Source: UBA1672 sp050633645 (GTDB lineage: Bacteria > Pseudomonadota > Alphaproteobacteria > Micavibrionales > Micavibrionaceae). Taken from it: DNA of 64,000 bases. The position numbers and the translations under genes were made by a program. Shown piece by piece: positions 25,673 through 35,240 of this stretch. Every line of letters begins with the position of its first letter. Positions within the stretch are counted from its first letter, which is position 1. The notes beneath the pieces are model-generated. The model did not search any database. It saw nothing but the letters and a program-made list of their open reading frames with translations, and was not told the DNA's origin. Location of the stretch: assembly GCA_050633645.1 (NCBI GenBank), contig JBOEGX010000001.1, positions 248,001 through 312,000 of the forward strand, written 5' to 3'.

Positions 25673-26968
25673 TTATCTATCGTCTAAATCAACATATGGG
25701 CGCTCTTTTGATCCCGTATAAAGTTGTCTTGGACGACCGATACGAAGAGCTGGCTCTTCTATCATTTCTTTCCATTGTGAGATCCAGCCAACTGTTCTTG
25801 CAACCGCGAATAGCACAGTGAACATTGATGTTGGGAATCCCATAGCTTTGAGAATTATTCCCGAATAGAAATCAACATTCGGGAAAAGCTTGCGCTCAAC
25901 GAAATAGGGGTCTTCTAATGCGATGCGCTCTAATTCCATGGCGAGCTCTAGACGCGGGTCGTTCACGCCTAAATCTTCAAGAACTTCATCACATGCGCTT
26001 TTAAGAACTTGTGCGCGTGGATCAAAGTTTTTGTAAACGCGGTGACCAAATCCCATAAGGCGGAACGGATCGTCTTTATCTTTTGCGCGCTCCAGAAACT
26101 CAGGAATACGCTCTTTAGAGCCGATTTCATCAAGCATTTCTAGGACGGCCTGATTGGCGCCACCATGACTTGGCCCCCAAAGACAGGCAATGCCTGCTGC
26201 GATACATGCGAAGGGATTAGCTTGTGATGAGCCAGCAAGGCGTACAGTTGATGTGGATGCATTTTGCTCATGATCGGCATGAAGGATGAATATTTTATCC
26301 ATTGCACGTGCCAAGACAGGGTTCACTTTATATGGCTCTGCGGGTACGGCAAAACACATATACAAGAAATTCTCAGAAAATGATAAATCATTGCGTGGAT
26401 ACATAAATGGTTGACCAAGGGAATACTTATGTGTCATTGCAGCCAATGTCGCGACCTTTGCAATTAGACGATGAGCAGAAACCTCACGTTGATCTGGATC
26501 ATTAATATCAAGAGAGTCGTGATAGAAAGCGGATAGAGCGCCAATAACACCGCACATAATTGACATTGGGTGCGCGTCACGGCGGAAGCCACGAAAGAAG
26601 AAATTGACTTGCTCATGTACCATTGTGTGATAAGTGATGTTGTGTTCGAACTCTTCTTTTTGTTGTTGATTGGGGAGGTCGCCATATAAAAGAAGATGAG
26701 CAACTTCAAGGAACGAGCTTTTTTCGGCCAGATCCTGAATTTTATAGCCGCGATGCATCAATACGCCCTTTTCACCATCAATAAATGTCAGGCGAGACTT
26801 ACAGCTTCCTGTTGATGTAAAACTTGGGTCAAAGGTAAAATGACCAGTTTCTCCGTACAGTTTTCTTACGTCAATAACTGGTGGCCCTTCGGTACCTTCA
26901 AGAACGGGAAGCTTTGTGCTTTCGCCTGTTTCATCATTGGTCAGTGTAAATGTTTTATCTTGCGACAT
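25673..26968 (-). CDS. gltA: Citrate synthase (type II, hexameric-type)
   Basis: Condenses acetyl-CoA with oxaloacetate at the entry of the TCA cycle, using acetyl-CoA supplied by the pyruvate dehydrogenase encoded further right. The 431-residue protein has an N-terminal beta-rich domain typical of the Gram-negative type, the catalytic His regions FILHADHEQNASTSTVR and LWGPSHGGANQAV, GFGHRVYKNFDPRA, and the catalytic Asp near NVDFYSGIIL. The ATG at 26968 has GGGGG eight bases upstream; a GTG five codons earlier overlaps that SD and is unlikely. It lies downstream of gltX on the minus strand. Confidence 0.97.
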   Translation of the reverse strand: MSQDKTFTLTNDETGESTKLPVLEGTEGPPVIDVRKLYGETGHFTFDPSFTSTGSCKSRLTFIDGEKGVLMHRGYKIQDLAEKSSFLEVAHLLLYGDLPNQQQKEEFEHNITYHTMVHEQVNFFFRGFRRDAHPMSIMCGVIGALSAFYHDSLDINDPDQREVSAHRLIAKVATLAAMTHKYSLGQPFMYPRNDLSFSENFLYMCFAVPAEPYKVNPVLARAMDKIFILHADHEQNASTSTVRLAGSSQANPFACIAAGIACLWGPSHGGANQAVLEMLDEIGSKERIPEFLERAKDKDDPFRLMGFGHRVYKNFDPRAQVLKSACDEVLEDLGVNDPRLELAMELERIALEDPYFVERKLFPNVDFYSGIILKAMGFPTSMFTVLFAVARTVGWISQWKEMIEEPALRIGRPRQLYTGSKERPYVDLDDR

Positions 26969-27038
26969 AGAATGTGCCCCCACAGAATTAAAAGGATGTG
27001 ATTGTGTATAACTTAGAAAAGAATCGCCGAATGGCTAA

Positions 27039-27060
27039 TTAAACTTGTTGATAAGTTTAA
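27039..27060. repeat. Perfect 8-bp inverted repeat between gltX and gltA
   Basis: TTAAACTT and AAGTTTAA pair with a six-base GTTGAT loop. It lies upstream of gltA (minus strand) and just after the gltX stop. There is no long T-run on either side, so it is either a weak gltX terminator or an operator-like site for gltA. Confidence 0.4.
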
Positions 27061-27098
27061 TATAAAAGCTTGTGCACTGCAATGGGGATAAATTTAAA

Positions 27099-28502
27099 TC
27101 AGGATTCTAGAGCAGATTGAATGCGCCTGCATGTTTCGTCCTGCCCTAAGATCTCACAGGCATGGAAAATCGAGGGAGAAACAGTTGTACCCGTAATTGC
27201 GGCGCGTAGCGGCATTGCAACTTTTCCCATTTTTCCATCCATCATATCATTGGCGATATCCTTACAGGCTTGCTGCACATTATCAGCGGTGAGGATGTCT
27301 TGGTTTTTGAAGTTTTCGAGCAAATTTCTTAGGATATCTTTTGCATCTGAAATCATGCCGGCTGCTTTTTCATCATAAGATAAAGGCAATTCCTTCGCGT
27401 AAAAAGCCGATTCATCCACAAATTGGTGAAGGGTTTTTGCACGAGATTTAAGCTCGTCTATACCGTCAACTATACGGCGATGCGCCGTTTCGTCTAATGT
27501 TATATTGTGGCGCTCATTGTAAAACGGAGCCGCCAATTTCAACAAGCGCTCATTATCACATTCATTTATATAATGTGCGTTGAGGCTTTCCAGTTTAGCG
27601 AAGTCGAATTTTGCGGGCGCTTTACCGACAGATTTAAGGTCAAACCACTCGATTGCTTTGTCGCGCGGAATCACCTCATCATCACCATGTGACCAACCAA
27701 GGCGCAGGAGGTAGTTGAACAGAGCCTCTGGCAGATAACCCATTTCACGGAATTCCTGTACGCTTTGTGCGCCGTGGCGTTTGGAAAATTTTGCACCATC
27801 TGCGCCATGAATAAGCGGCAAATGCGCGAATTCAGGAACATTCCAGCCCATCGCATCAAAAATCACCTTTTGGCGGAAAGTGTTGTTTAAATGGTCGTCA
27901 CCACGCAATATATGTGTAATCCCCATATCGAGATCATCCACAACCACCGACAGCATATAAGTCGGCGTACCATCAGAGCGCAGAATGATGAAATCATCCA
28001 GTTGATCATTGGCGACCGTAACTTCGCCCTGAACATGATCTTTTATTGTGGTTTTTCCATCGATTGGTGATTTAATACGCACAACGGGCTTTATATCTTT
28101 TGGAGCAGTCGATGCATCTGCATCACGCCAACGACGGTCATAAAATGTTTTATGTCCTTCTTTGCGGGCGGTTTCACGCATTTCGTCTAATTCTTCGGGA
28201 CTGCAATAACAATAATACGCACGTCCTTTTGCAATCATTTCATTTGCGACCTGCGTATGGCGGTCAAGACGAGAGAATTGTGATGTAATTTCACCGTCAA
28301 AATCCAAACCGAGCCATTCCATGCCATCTATAATCGCCGCGACGGCCTCTTCGGAGTGACGCTTACGGTCAGTATCTTCGATGCGTACAACAAACTTCCC
28401 TTTATTATGGCGAGCATAAAGGTAATTAAAAATTGCCGTGCGGGCATTACCAACATGCATAAATCCTGTAGGAGATGGCGGAAAACGTGTTACAACAGAC
28501 AT
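27099..28502 (-). CDS. gltX: Glutamyl-tRNA synthetase
   Basis: Class I aminoacyl-tRNA synthetase that charges tRNA-Glu (possibly tRNA-Gln too, if the organism uses the transamidation route). The 467-residue protein has the HIGH-type motif in RFPPSPTGFMHVGNART at the N-terminus, RIEDTDRKR near residue 42, and the KMSKS-type motif AKFSKRHGAQS near residue 245, followed by the helical anticodon-binding domain. It diverges from comEC with only 48 bases between the two starts. Confidence 0.97.
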   Translation of the reverse strand: MSVVTRFPPSPTGFMHVGNARTAIFNYLYARHNKGKFVVRIEDTDRKRHSEEAVAAIIDGMEWLGLDFDGEITSQFSRLDRHTQVANEMIAKGRAYYCYCSPEELDEMRETARKEGHKTFYDRRWRDADASTAPKDIKPVVRIKSPIDGKTTIKDHVQGEVTVANDQLDDFIILRSDGTPTYMLSVVVDDLDMGITHILRGDDHLNNTFRQKVIFDAMGWNVPEFAHLPLIHGADGAKFSKRHGAQSVQEFREMGYLPEALFNYLLRLGWSHGDDEVIPRDKAIEWFDLKSVGKAPAKFDFAKLESLNAHYINECDNERLLKLAAPFYNERHNITLDETAHRRIVDGIDELKSRAKTLHQFVDESAFYAKELPLSYDEKAAGMISDAKDILRNLLENFKNQDILTADNVQQACKDIANDMMDGKMGKVAMPLRAAITGTTVSPSIFHACEILGQDETCRRIQSALES

Positions 28503-28550
28503 ATAAATCGTACCTAAAACTATAGTTTTGTAAATTTTTCGGACAATATC

Positions 28551-30677
28551 ATGCAGAGCGCCCTTCGCCTAGATAGATTGCAAGAAACTTCATTGTTTTT
28601 TTTGCCCTTGCGCTGTTTTTTGATTTTTGTTGTTGCCCAGCTTTGTTTACAGCGAGATCGGAGCTTACTTTGGGTTCCTGTGTTATTTTCTTTGGGCATT
28701 GGGCTGTATTTTAGTTTGCCTTTTGAGCCACCATTGGCGTTGAGCGCCATTATATTATTTATAGGGGTGGCGTTTACATCTCTATTCAAACATAAATCTC
28801 TCGTTATTCTTGTTATAATTTTATCAGGATTTTTTGCATCTTGCGTACGGACATCTTTGATCGACGCCCCCATGATTGAGAAAAAACTAGGGCCTGTTGA
28901 TATCATTGGGACGGTTGAATCTATTGAGAAAATGGAAGAGGGTGGAGGCAGCCGTGTTGTTCTATCCCACATTGAAATTGAAAGGCTATCGCCAGATAAA
29001 ACGCCGAAGAAAATACGGCTTCGATTACGGGCTGATGATGGAATTAAGGCAGGTCAACGGATTAAGGCATTGGGTAGTTTAACACCACAATCTTCGCCCT
29101 TATATCCTAATGGGTTTGATTTTCGACGATATATGTATTTCAAACAGATTGGCGCGGTGGGCTTTATTTATAGGCAACCTGAAATCATTAAAGACACATC
29201 GTTTTATTTTTCTGGCATTGAATCTTTACGGCAAAAAATTGCCAATAAAATTGTTACGACGTTACCTCCTGAACAATCTGGTATTGCTATGGCGCTTCTC
29301 ATTGGTCAAAAGGCGGCTATACCCGATGACGATCGTGAGGCGATAAAGGCAGCAGGGCTTGCGCATATGCTGGCTATTTCTGGGCTGCATATTGGGATAT
29401 TTGCAGGGACGGTTTTTTTTGTTATCAGGATTTTTCTATCGCTGAGTGAGCGTATTGCGCTTCGTTATTCATCAAAGAAAATAGCAGCGGTATTTGCACT
29501 GTTTGGAGCGGTTTTTTATATGTTGATAGCAGGCGCAACAATCCCCACGCAACGCGCCGTTTTAATGAGCGGCATTGTATTTTCGGCCATTATACTTGAT
29601 CGCTCCCCCATATCTTTACGGCTTGTGGGGTTTTCGGCGTTGGTTGTTTTAATTATCAGTCCTGAGAGCCTTATGTCCGCTAGTTTTCAAATGTCGTTTG
29701 CGGCTGTGAGCTGTCTTGTTACTTTTTATGATATCACACGCCGCTTTTGGATTGAGACTTATCGGCGTGGCGGCTTTGCTCGTAAACTTTCGCTATATTT
29801 TATTGGGGTATGCACCACGACCATTATCGCCAGTATAGCAACCGCACCTTTTGCACTTTATCATTTTGGGCAAGTGTCATTTTTGGGGTCATTAGCGAAT
29901 TTAGCGGCTGTTCCCATACTCGCCTTTATTGTTATGCCTTTTGCATTGCTGTCGTTGATTTTAATGCCGTTTGGTATTCATGATTATGCCCTTATCATTA
30001 TAGGGTTTGGAATAGACCTGATTTTAGAGATTTCATATTGGGCAGCGAGTTTGCCACATGCCGTAATTAATACGCCTGCCTGGAACTTTGTATCTTTCGT
30101 GTTTTTGGTTTGTGGTGGATTGTGGATTATTCTGTGGACTGGATGGGGACGATTGGGGGCTCTTCTGTTTTTTGCTCTTTCGGTCATGACGCTTGATTTT
30201 AAATCACCTGATATTCTTGTCTCATCATCACATGATTTGGTTGGGGTTTTTCATGATCACAATTTATATGTGACGACAAAACGTAAAGAAAAATTTGTTC
30301 GTGAAAACTGGGAGGTTTTTTATGGTTTGGAAGAGGGTGCGGCACAGTCTTTAAACTTTAAGGGTGGCAATAGGCCTAGGAATGATTTTGGTGTTTGTGG
30401 TGAGGCAGGATGTCGATTTGAAATAAAGGGGCACAATATATCTTTTCTTAAAAACCCATATTATCAGAATGAAGAGTGCCAATGGGCGGATTTTTTAATT
30501 GCAGAAAATCCGGTTGATTACAAAACAAATTGTAAGAGTCAGATTGTCATTGATAAATTTTCAACTTGGCGGAATGGAGCGCATGCCATTTATATTAATG
30601 TGGGACAAATTAATATTGAGACTGTCGGACAAAGCATTGGAAACCGCCCATGGACAATTCAAGGACGCGGTTATTAA
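28551..30677 (+). CDS. comEC: ComEC/Rec2 family DNA-uptake channel protein
   Basis: Polytopic membrane protein related to the channel that moves single-stranded DNA into the cytoplasm during transformation. Of 708 residues, the first ~110 hold hydrophobic helices and a DUF4131-like OB region follows; the competence domain has the hallmark GLAHMLAISGLHIGIFAG near residue 265 with many helices to about residue 540. The C-terminal ~160 residues are soluble, cysteine-containing, and lack the HxHxDH of the metallo-beta-lactamase domain found in longer ComEC proteins. Whether the cell is naturally competent cannot be told from this window. The end overlaps lexA (opposite strand) by four bases. Confidence 0.9.
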   Translation: MQSALRLDRLQETSLFFLPLRCFLIFVVAQLCLQRDRSLLWVPVLFSLGIGLYFSLPFEPPLALSAIILFIGVAFTSLFKHKSLVILVIILSGFFASCVRTSLIDAPMIEKKLGPVDIIGTVESIEKMEEGGGSRVVLSHIEIERLSPDKTPKKIRLRLRADDGIKAGQRIKALGSLTPQSSPLYPNGFDFRRYMYFKQIGAVGFIYRQPEIIKDTSFYFSGIESLRQKIANKIVTTLPPEQSGIAMALLIGQKAAIPDDDREAIKAAGLAHMLAISGLHIGIFAGTVFFVIRIFLSLSERIALRYSSKKIAAVFALFGAVFYMLIAGATIPTQRAVLMSGIVFSAIILDRSPISLRLVGFSALVVLIISPESLMSASFQMSFAAVSCLVTFYDITRRFWIETYRRGGFARKLSLYFIGVCTTTIIASIATAPFALYHFGQVSFLGSLANLAAVPILAFIVMPFALLSLILMPFGIHDYALIIIGFGIDLILEISYWAASLPHAVINTPAWNFVSFVFLVCGGLWIILWTGWGRLGALLFFALSVMTLDFKSPDILVSSSHDLVGVFHDHNLYVTTKRKEKFVRENWEVFYGLEEGAAQSLNFKGGNRPRNDFGVCGEAGCRFEIKGHNISFLKNPYYQNEECQWADFLIAENPVDYKTNCKSQIVIDKFSTWRNGAHAIYINVGQINIETVGQSIGNRPWTIQGRGY

Positions 30678-31360
30678 TGATATGTTCTTATTAAGCTCGC
30701 TAGTTTACCCTGAACCTTAACTCGTGACGCATCCAAAATACGGGTTTCATGCGCATCATTTTCAGGGATCAGAGATACCGTTTTTCCATCATGATGGATG
30801 CGTTTTAATGTGACTTCTAAATCATCAACAAGTGCCACAACAATTTCGCCATTACTAGCCGTATCACAGCGTTTGATAATAACAGTATCCTGATCATGGA
30901 TTCCCGCCTTAATCATTGAATTTCCGTCGATGGTCAGGGCGTAATGCTCGCCCGTTCCAATCATACCATGGGGCAGTTGTACCATAGAGCCTTCATCGCG
31001 AATGGCTTCAATCGGAGTTCCAGCAGCTATACGTCCGTAAAGTGGAATTTCATCAAAGATTGATTGCCCTGCGGCTTCTTTTGTCACCATAATTTCACGC
31101 GCAAGGTGTGCGGCGGAGCTGAGGTCATTATCATGTGGTGTGAAGCCATCTGGTAATCGTTTGATTTGAAGGGCACGGGCGCGGTGTGGCAAGCGTTCAA
31201 TATAGCCGCGTTCGACCAGTGCGGAAATAAGACGGTGAATTCCTGACTTTGATTTTAAGCCCAAGGCATTTTTCATTTCCTCAAATGACGGAGGAATATC
31301 GTTTCCACTCATCGTTTCATGAATATAAAGTAGGAGGTCTCTTTGTTTTTTTGTTAGCAT
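30674..31360 (-). CDS. lexA: LexA repressor
   Basis: SOS-response repressor that self-cleaves when stimulated by RecA filaments. The 228-residue protein has an N-terminal winged helix (MLTKKQRDLLLYIHE...SKSGIHRLISALVERGYI), the Ala-Gly cleavage site in YGRIAAGTPIEA near residue 112, the catalytic Ser in IDGNSMIKAGI near residue 145 and the catalytic Lys in VTLKRI near residue 183. I placed the start at 31360, where the conserved LTKKQ begins. A perfect alphaproteobacterial SOS box overlaps its promoter, so it is self-regulated. Confidence 0.97.
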   Translation of the reverse strand: MLTKKQRDLLLYIHETMSGNDIPPSFEEMKNALGLKSKSGIHRLISALVERGYIERLPHRARALQIKRLPDGFTPHDNDLSSAAHLAREIMVTKEAAGQSIFDEIPLYGRIAAGTPIEAIRDEGSMVQLPHGMIGTGEHYALTIDGNSMIKAGIHDQDTVIIKRCDTASNGEIVVALVDDLEVTLKRIHHDGKTVSLIPENDAHETRILDASRVKVQGKLASLIRTYH

Positions 31361-31415
31361 AATTATATGCGCCTGTTTTTGATAGTTGCCCAGAATACAC
31401 AGATTTACATGATTT

Positions 31416-31444
31416 GTTCTACATAGGTTCTCGGTTTGTGTCAA
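31416..31444 (-). promoter_or_regulatory. lexA promoter with LexA box (GTTC-N7-GTTC)
   Basis: On the plus strand GTTC (31416-31419), seven bases, GTTC (31427-31430) is the direct-repeat SOS box of alphaproteobacteria; on the lexA strand it reads GAAC-N7-GAAC. A -35 TTGACA (31444-31439) and -10 TAGAAC (31421-31416) are spaced by 17 bases, and the box covers the -10 and part of the spacer, so bound LexA would block its own transcription. Confidence 0.85.
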
Positions 31445-31456
31445 TAGAGTTTACCA

Positions 31457-32236
31457 CTATTTACCCATTAAATTTTTCAATGCCAAAGCTATATCCTCTT
31501 CCCTCATTAAACTTTCACCAACGAGAAAACCATTATAGCCACTGTTATGCAGCCTTTGAACGACATCGTTATCGGCTATTCCACTCTCGGATATTTTTAC
31601 GCAATTATCAGGGATATTCATGAGCAAATCAAATGACGTATTCACATCAACTTCAAGGGTTTTAAGGTTGCGATTATTTACACCAATCATCATAGGGTTT
31701 AGCTTTGCTGCTCTTTCAAGCTCTTCGAGGTTGTGAACCTCGACCAGAATATCCATGTTTAAAGATAAAGCGATTTCGTAAAGCTCAGTTGCCAAAGAAT
31801 CATCTAATGCAGCCATAATGAGTAGTATACAATCCGCGCCCAGCGCCCGTGATTCGTATATCTGATAGGGGTCAATCATGAAGTCTTTACGTAAGACAGG
31901 GATATTGACTTCTTTTTTTACCGCTACAAGGTAATCATCATGCCCTTGGAAGTATGGTTCATCTGTGAGTACGGAGACACAATTTGCGCCTGCGTTTTTA
32001 TAAATACGTGCAATGCTCACGGGGTTGAAATCTTCGCGGATAACTCCCTTGCTTGGTGACGCTTTTTTGACTTCTGCAATTAGTGCTGCACCGTTTTCTC
32101 GTTTCAATGCTGATACGAATCCAGATGGGAGAGGCATATCCCCCGACATATATTTCAGATCATCGAGTGAACGCTCTGATTTTTTATTTCGCACATGCTC
32201 TTTTTTTGTCTCACATATTTTTTGAAGGGTGTTCAT
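31457..32236 (-). CDS. trpC: Indole-3-glycerol-phosphate synthase
   Basis: Closes the indole ring in tryptophan synthesis. The 259-residue TIM-barrel protein has ALIAEVKKASPSKGVI near residue 50 with the catalytic Lys, LRKDFMIDPYQIYESRALGAD near residue 116, LVEVHNLEELE near residue 160, IGVNNRNLKT near residue 178 and SESGI near residue 212. It begins one base past the trpD stop. In many alphaproteobacteria moaC and moeA lie between trpC and lexA; here they are absent. Confidence 0.96.
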   Translation of the reverse strand: MNTLQKICETKKEHVRNKKSERSLDDLKYMSGDMPLPSGFVSALKRENGAALIAEVKKASPSKGVIREDFNPVSIARIYKNAGANCVSVLTDEPYFQGHDDYLVAVKKEVNIPVLRKDFMIDPYQIYESRALGADCILLIMAALDDSLATELYEIALSLNMDILVEVHNLEELERAAKLNPMMIGVNNRNLKTLEVDVNTSFDLLMNIPDNCVKISESGIADNDVVQRLHNSGYNGFLVGESLMREEDIALALKNLMGK

Positions 32237-33262
32237 TTAAGCTGCATCCTCGCCATGAATACGGGTAAATTCTATATATTCATTTAATAATTTATATGCA
32301 TCTCCGTTATCAATGACGGATTGCGCCTGCTTTGCGGCATCGATTAAATTTTGAGCTTTATCCGAGATCATTAGAACGGCAGCGGTGTTTGCGACGACTA
32401 TGTCACGATATGCGTTTTTTTCACCTTGTAAAATAGAGAGTAGGGCTTTTGCATTTTCCTCTGGTGCGCCGCCAACCAAATTTTCAGGTTTTGATATGCT
32501 TAGGCCGAAATCGGCAGGCTTTAATGTGCATTCTTCAATCTTACCGTCTTTGAGCTTTGTGCAATATGTTTCACCAGTTGTGGTTATTTCATCCAACCCA
32601 TCCGAGCCATGAACGACCCAAGCGGATTTTGCTCCTAAATTATTGAGAGTTTGCGCGATAGGCAATACGAGGGCTTTATCAAATACTCCAAGGAGCTGGT
32701 ATTTTGTTTTTGCGGGGTTGGATAGTGGCCCTAAAACATTGAATATGGTACGAACCCCCAGCGCCTTTCGCACAGGCACAACATATTTCATTGCGGCATG
32801 GTGGCGCGGCGCCATTAGGAATGCAAAGTTATAGAGCTTTAGCGCGTCTTCCAATTTATTTTGTGGGACATTTAGGTTTATGCCCAATGCCTCTAACACA
32901 TCTGCCGCGCCCGATTTTGAACTGGCGGAACGGTTTCCGTGTTTTGCAATTGGTACGCCGCACGCCGCCGCAACGATGGCTACAGCGGTTGAAATATTAT
33001 AAGTCCCAAGCTTATCGCCGCCAGTGCCGCAACAATCTACGGCATTTTCAGGGGCATTTATAGGCAATGCTTTATCGCGCATGACTTTGGCCGCTCCAGT
33101 TATTTCATCCACGCTTTCGTCGCGCATGGATAACCCCATGAGGAGGGCGGCGATTTGTCCGTTGCTCCAACCACCTTCCATAATAGATGTCATGCAAGAT
33201 GCCATTTCATCTTGCGACAGATATTCACCGCTTTGGATTTTTCTTAATGTCTTTACTATCAC
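32237..33262 (-). CDS. trpD: Anthranilate phosphoribosyltransferase
   Basis: Transfers phosphoribosyl from PRPP to anthranilate. The 341-residue protein has the PRPP-binding CCGTGGDKLGTYNIST near residue 81, the KHGNRSASSKSGAADVLEALG block near residue 107, and FNVLGPLSNPAKTKYQLLGV near residue 158. The start overlaps the trpG end by four bases (ATGA-type coupling) and the stop abuts trpC. Confidence 0.96.
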   Translation of the reverse strand: MIVKTLRKIQSGEYLSQDEMASCMTSIMEGGWSNGQIAALLMGLSMRDESVDEITGAAKVMRDKALPINAPENAVDCCGTGGDKLGTYNISTAVAIVAAACGVPIAKHGNRSASSKSGAADVLEALGINLNVPQNKLEDALKLYNFAFLMAPRHHAAMKYVVPVRKALGVRTIFNVLGPLSNPAKTKYQLLGVFDKALVLPIAQTLNNLGAKSAWVVHGSDGLDEITTTGETYCTKLKDGKIEECTLKPADFGLSISKPENLVGGAPEENAKALLSILQGEKNAYRDIVVANTAAVLMISDKAQNLIDAAKQAQSVIDNGDAYKLLNEYIEFTRIHGEDAA

Positions 33263-33831
33263 TGTGTTAGCTCCACAAAATTTTTAAGTAAGGCATGTCC
33301 GTTTTGCGTTGCTATGCTTTCGGGGTGAAACTGCACACCGTGAATGGGTTTATCTTTGTGTGATAGCCCCATGATAATACCGTCATTGGTTTGCGCGGTA
33401 ATTTCAAGGCAATCAGGCAGAGTATCTTTTTCGGCGATAAGGGAGTGATAACGTGTCACTGTATAGGGTGAAGGCAACCCTTTGAATACAGTTTTTCCAT
33501 CATGTGTTATTTCAGAGGTTTTGCCATGTAATGGTGCGGGTGCACGAATGACTTTCCCGCCAAAAGCTTGTGCGATGGATTGGTGTCCAAGGCAAACGCC
33601 AAAAAGCGGTATGTTGTTTTTGGCAGCTAAAGCAATGAGTTCAAGGCAAATCCCTGCGTGGTCAGGGTCGCTTGGCCCAGGGGAAATCAATATGCCTGAT
33701 GGGTTTTCATCTATAATTTCTTGCGCGGTTTTGACATCATTACGGTACACACATACTTGCGCGCCTAGATCGCCGAGATACTGGACAAGGTTATATGTGA
33801 AGCTATCGTAGTTATCAATTAAGGTAATCAT
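33259..33831 (-). CDS. trpG: Anthranilate synthase glutamine amidotransferase subunit
   Basis: Class I glutamine amidotransferase that delivers ammonia to TrpE. The 190-residue protein has ISPGPSDPDHAG near residue 50, the catalytic Cys in GVCLGHQSIAQAFGG near residue 78, and the catalytic His and Glu in VQFHPESI near residue 170. It is the first gene of trpGDC and is divergent from the polysaccharide deacetylase gene, with an 85-base gap. TrpE is encoded separately about 1.4 kb away on the same strand. Confidence 0.95.
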   Translation of the reverse strand: MITLIDNYDSFTYNLVQYLGDLGAQVCVYRNDVKTAQEIIDENPSGILISPGPSDPDHAGICLELIALAAKNNIPLFGVCLGHQSIAQAFGGKVIRAPAPLHGKTSEITHDGKTVFKGLPSPYTVTRYHSLIAEKDTLPDCLEITAQTNDGIIMGLSHKDKPIHGVQFHPESIATQNGHALLKNFVELTQ

Positions 33832-33916
33832 GGATTTGTTATGGCGTTCTGTGTTACAAAAAGCAAGAGTTTAGAGCAGCCAATATGTGATTTTGGCTAA
33901 GGTTAGAGTAATTACT

Positions 33917-35239
33917 ATGAATGCAGATTCATTTCACAGAGTGCTTATCAGAATTTTGATTGTTATATGGATCAGTGGTGTTGCCATTGTTGCCACGGAT
34001 TTGTTTATCCTTGATAAAGAGAAGACGGCTTGGACAGAGCTTAAGCCTATTACCAGTTTTGCGAAAATCAATCAAAACGACAAAGCATCAGATTTACGCG
34101 CACAGCATAATCTTTATATGACCAAGGGTATTCTTCCTGTGCGTCCAGATATGCCCGATGTATTACCTCTTCCATCAGAAGTTAAAGCGATTGAGAATAC
34201 AAATGACGGTCAGTATGATGTTGTGGAGGCGGATGGCGTGGTTACCATTGAGGATATTCTTATGACGGCCAAGCAAGCGGAATTGGCAGAGCAGATTGAG
34301 CCTGCATCAGGGGATGTTGATAATGTATTCCTTCCTGAAGATATACGCCAGAGTGAAACCAAAATTATTGGCAGTGACGATGCGCGGGATGTTGTGAGTG
34401 TCATTTATGATCTGAATGATATTGATGATGAGTATAAAAATATTGCGCCTGACACTGTTGTTGAACAGAACGAGCCAAAACTTCAACCTGACCCTGTGAC
34501 AAACAAGGAATATACATATATTCAGCCAAAAGGCACGGGGCAGGTGGTTATCATCATTGATGATATGGGATTAACGCTTCGGAGTAAGCAGGTTGAGGTT
34601 ATGGATGGCCCGCTTACTCTGGCGTATTTACCTTATGCCGATGGCTTACAGGAGCGCACAAAGCGTGCAAAAGCCAACGGACATGAATTAATGGTTCATA
34701 TGCCGATGGAGGCGATGAATCGTAAATTGGATGGTGGTCCAAAAGTATTGCGAACAACAACAGGTGATGCAGAGTTTACAGAGACTGTGAATTGGGGATT
34801 GTCGCAATTTGACGGGTTTGTTGGTGTCAATAATCATATGGGTAGTCGCCTGACCAAAGACAAGGCATCAATGAATAAATTAATGTCGATGTTGAAAGGC
34901 CGCGATTTATACTTTGTTGATTCAAAAACGATTGGTTCATCAGTGGCGGCGAGCACCGCGGAAGAATATGGCATCCCACATGCCGAACGGGATGTTTTCC
35001 TTGATCATGAAATTAGTAAAAAATTTGTACGGGGCGCCCTTAAGAAATTAGAGGCTGTTGCCTATCAAAAAGGATATGCGATTGCGATTGGGCATCCGCA
35101 TAAAGAAACGATTGAGGTTTTAAAGGAGTGGATTCCAACACTTGCGGATAAGGGGCTAACGCTTGTTCCGGCGAGTGAAGTGATTAAATATCCAGCCGAA
35201 CAAAGTGACGGCGATTTTGCCGTAAATGAAACGTATTGA
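33917..35239 (+). CDS. Divergent polysaccharide deacetylase family protein (YibQ/DUF610-like)
   Basis: A 440-residue protein with one N-terminal transmembrane segment (about residues 9-31), a long acidic, probably flexible periplasmic stretch to about residue 205, and a C-terminal divergent polysaccharide deacetylase domain. Key family blocks are QVVIIIDDMGLT near residue 212, ELMVHMPMEAMNR near residue 255 and VGVNNHMGSRLT near residue 302, which hold the Asp and His ligands. In many alphaproteobacteria this gene follows a ctpA protease gene and is linked to envelope or septal peptidoglycan remodelling; here it lies alone between trpE and trpG in opposite orientation. I chose the ATG at 33917 over an upstream GTG at 33887. 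Substrate unknown. Confidence 0.85.
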   Translation: MNADSFHRVLIRILIVIWISGVAIVATDLFILDKEKTAWTELKPITSFAKINQNDKASDLRAQHNLYMTKGILPVRPDMPDVLPLPSEVKAIENTNDGQYDVVEADGVVTIEDILMTAKQAELAEQIEPASGDVDNVFLPEDIRQSETKIIGSDDARDVVSVIYDLNDIDDEYKNIAPDTVVEQNEPKLQPDPVTNKEYTYIQPKGTGQVVIIIDDMGLTLRSKQVEVMDGPLTLAYLPYADGLQERTKRAKANGHELMVHMPMEAMNRKLDGGPKVLRTTTGDAEFTETVNWGLSQFDGFVGVNNHMGSRLTKDKASMNKLMSMLKGRDLYFVDSKTIGSSVAASTAEEYGIPHAERDVFLDHEISKKFVRGALKKLEAVAYQKGYAIAIGHPHKETIEVLKEWIPTLADKGLTLVPASEVIKYPAEQSDGDFAVNETY

Positions 35240-35240
35240 T

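Noticed and set aside
30200..30677. Metallo-beta-lactamase domain at the C-terminus of ComEC
   Set aside because: The region is too short and has no HxHxDH motif, so the domain is absent or unrelated.
31361..31456. moaC/moeA remnants between trpC and lexA
   Set aside because: The 96-base gap holds only the lexA promoter and SOS box; no trace of coding sequence from either gene is visible.
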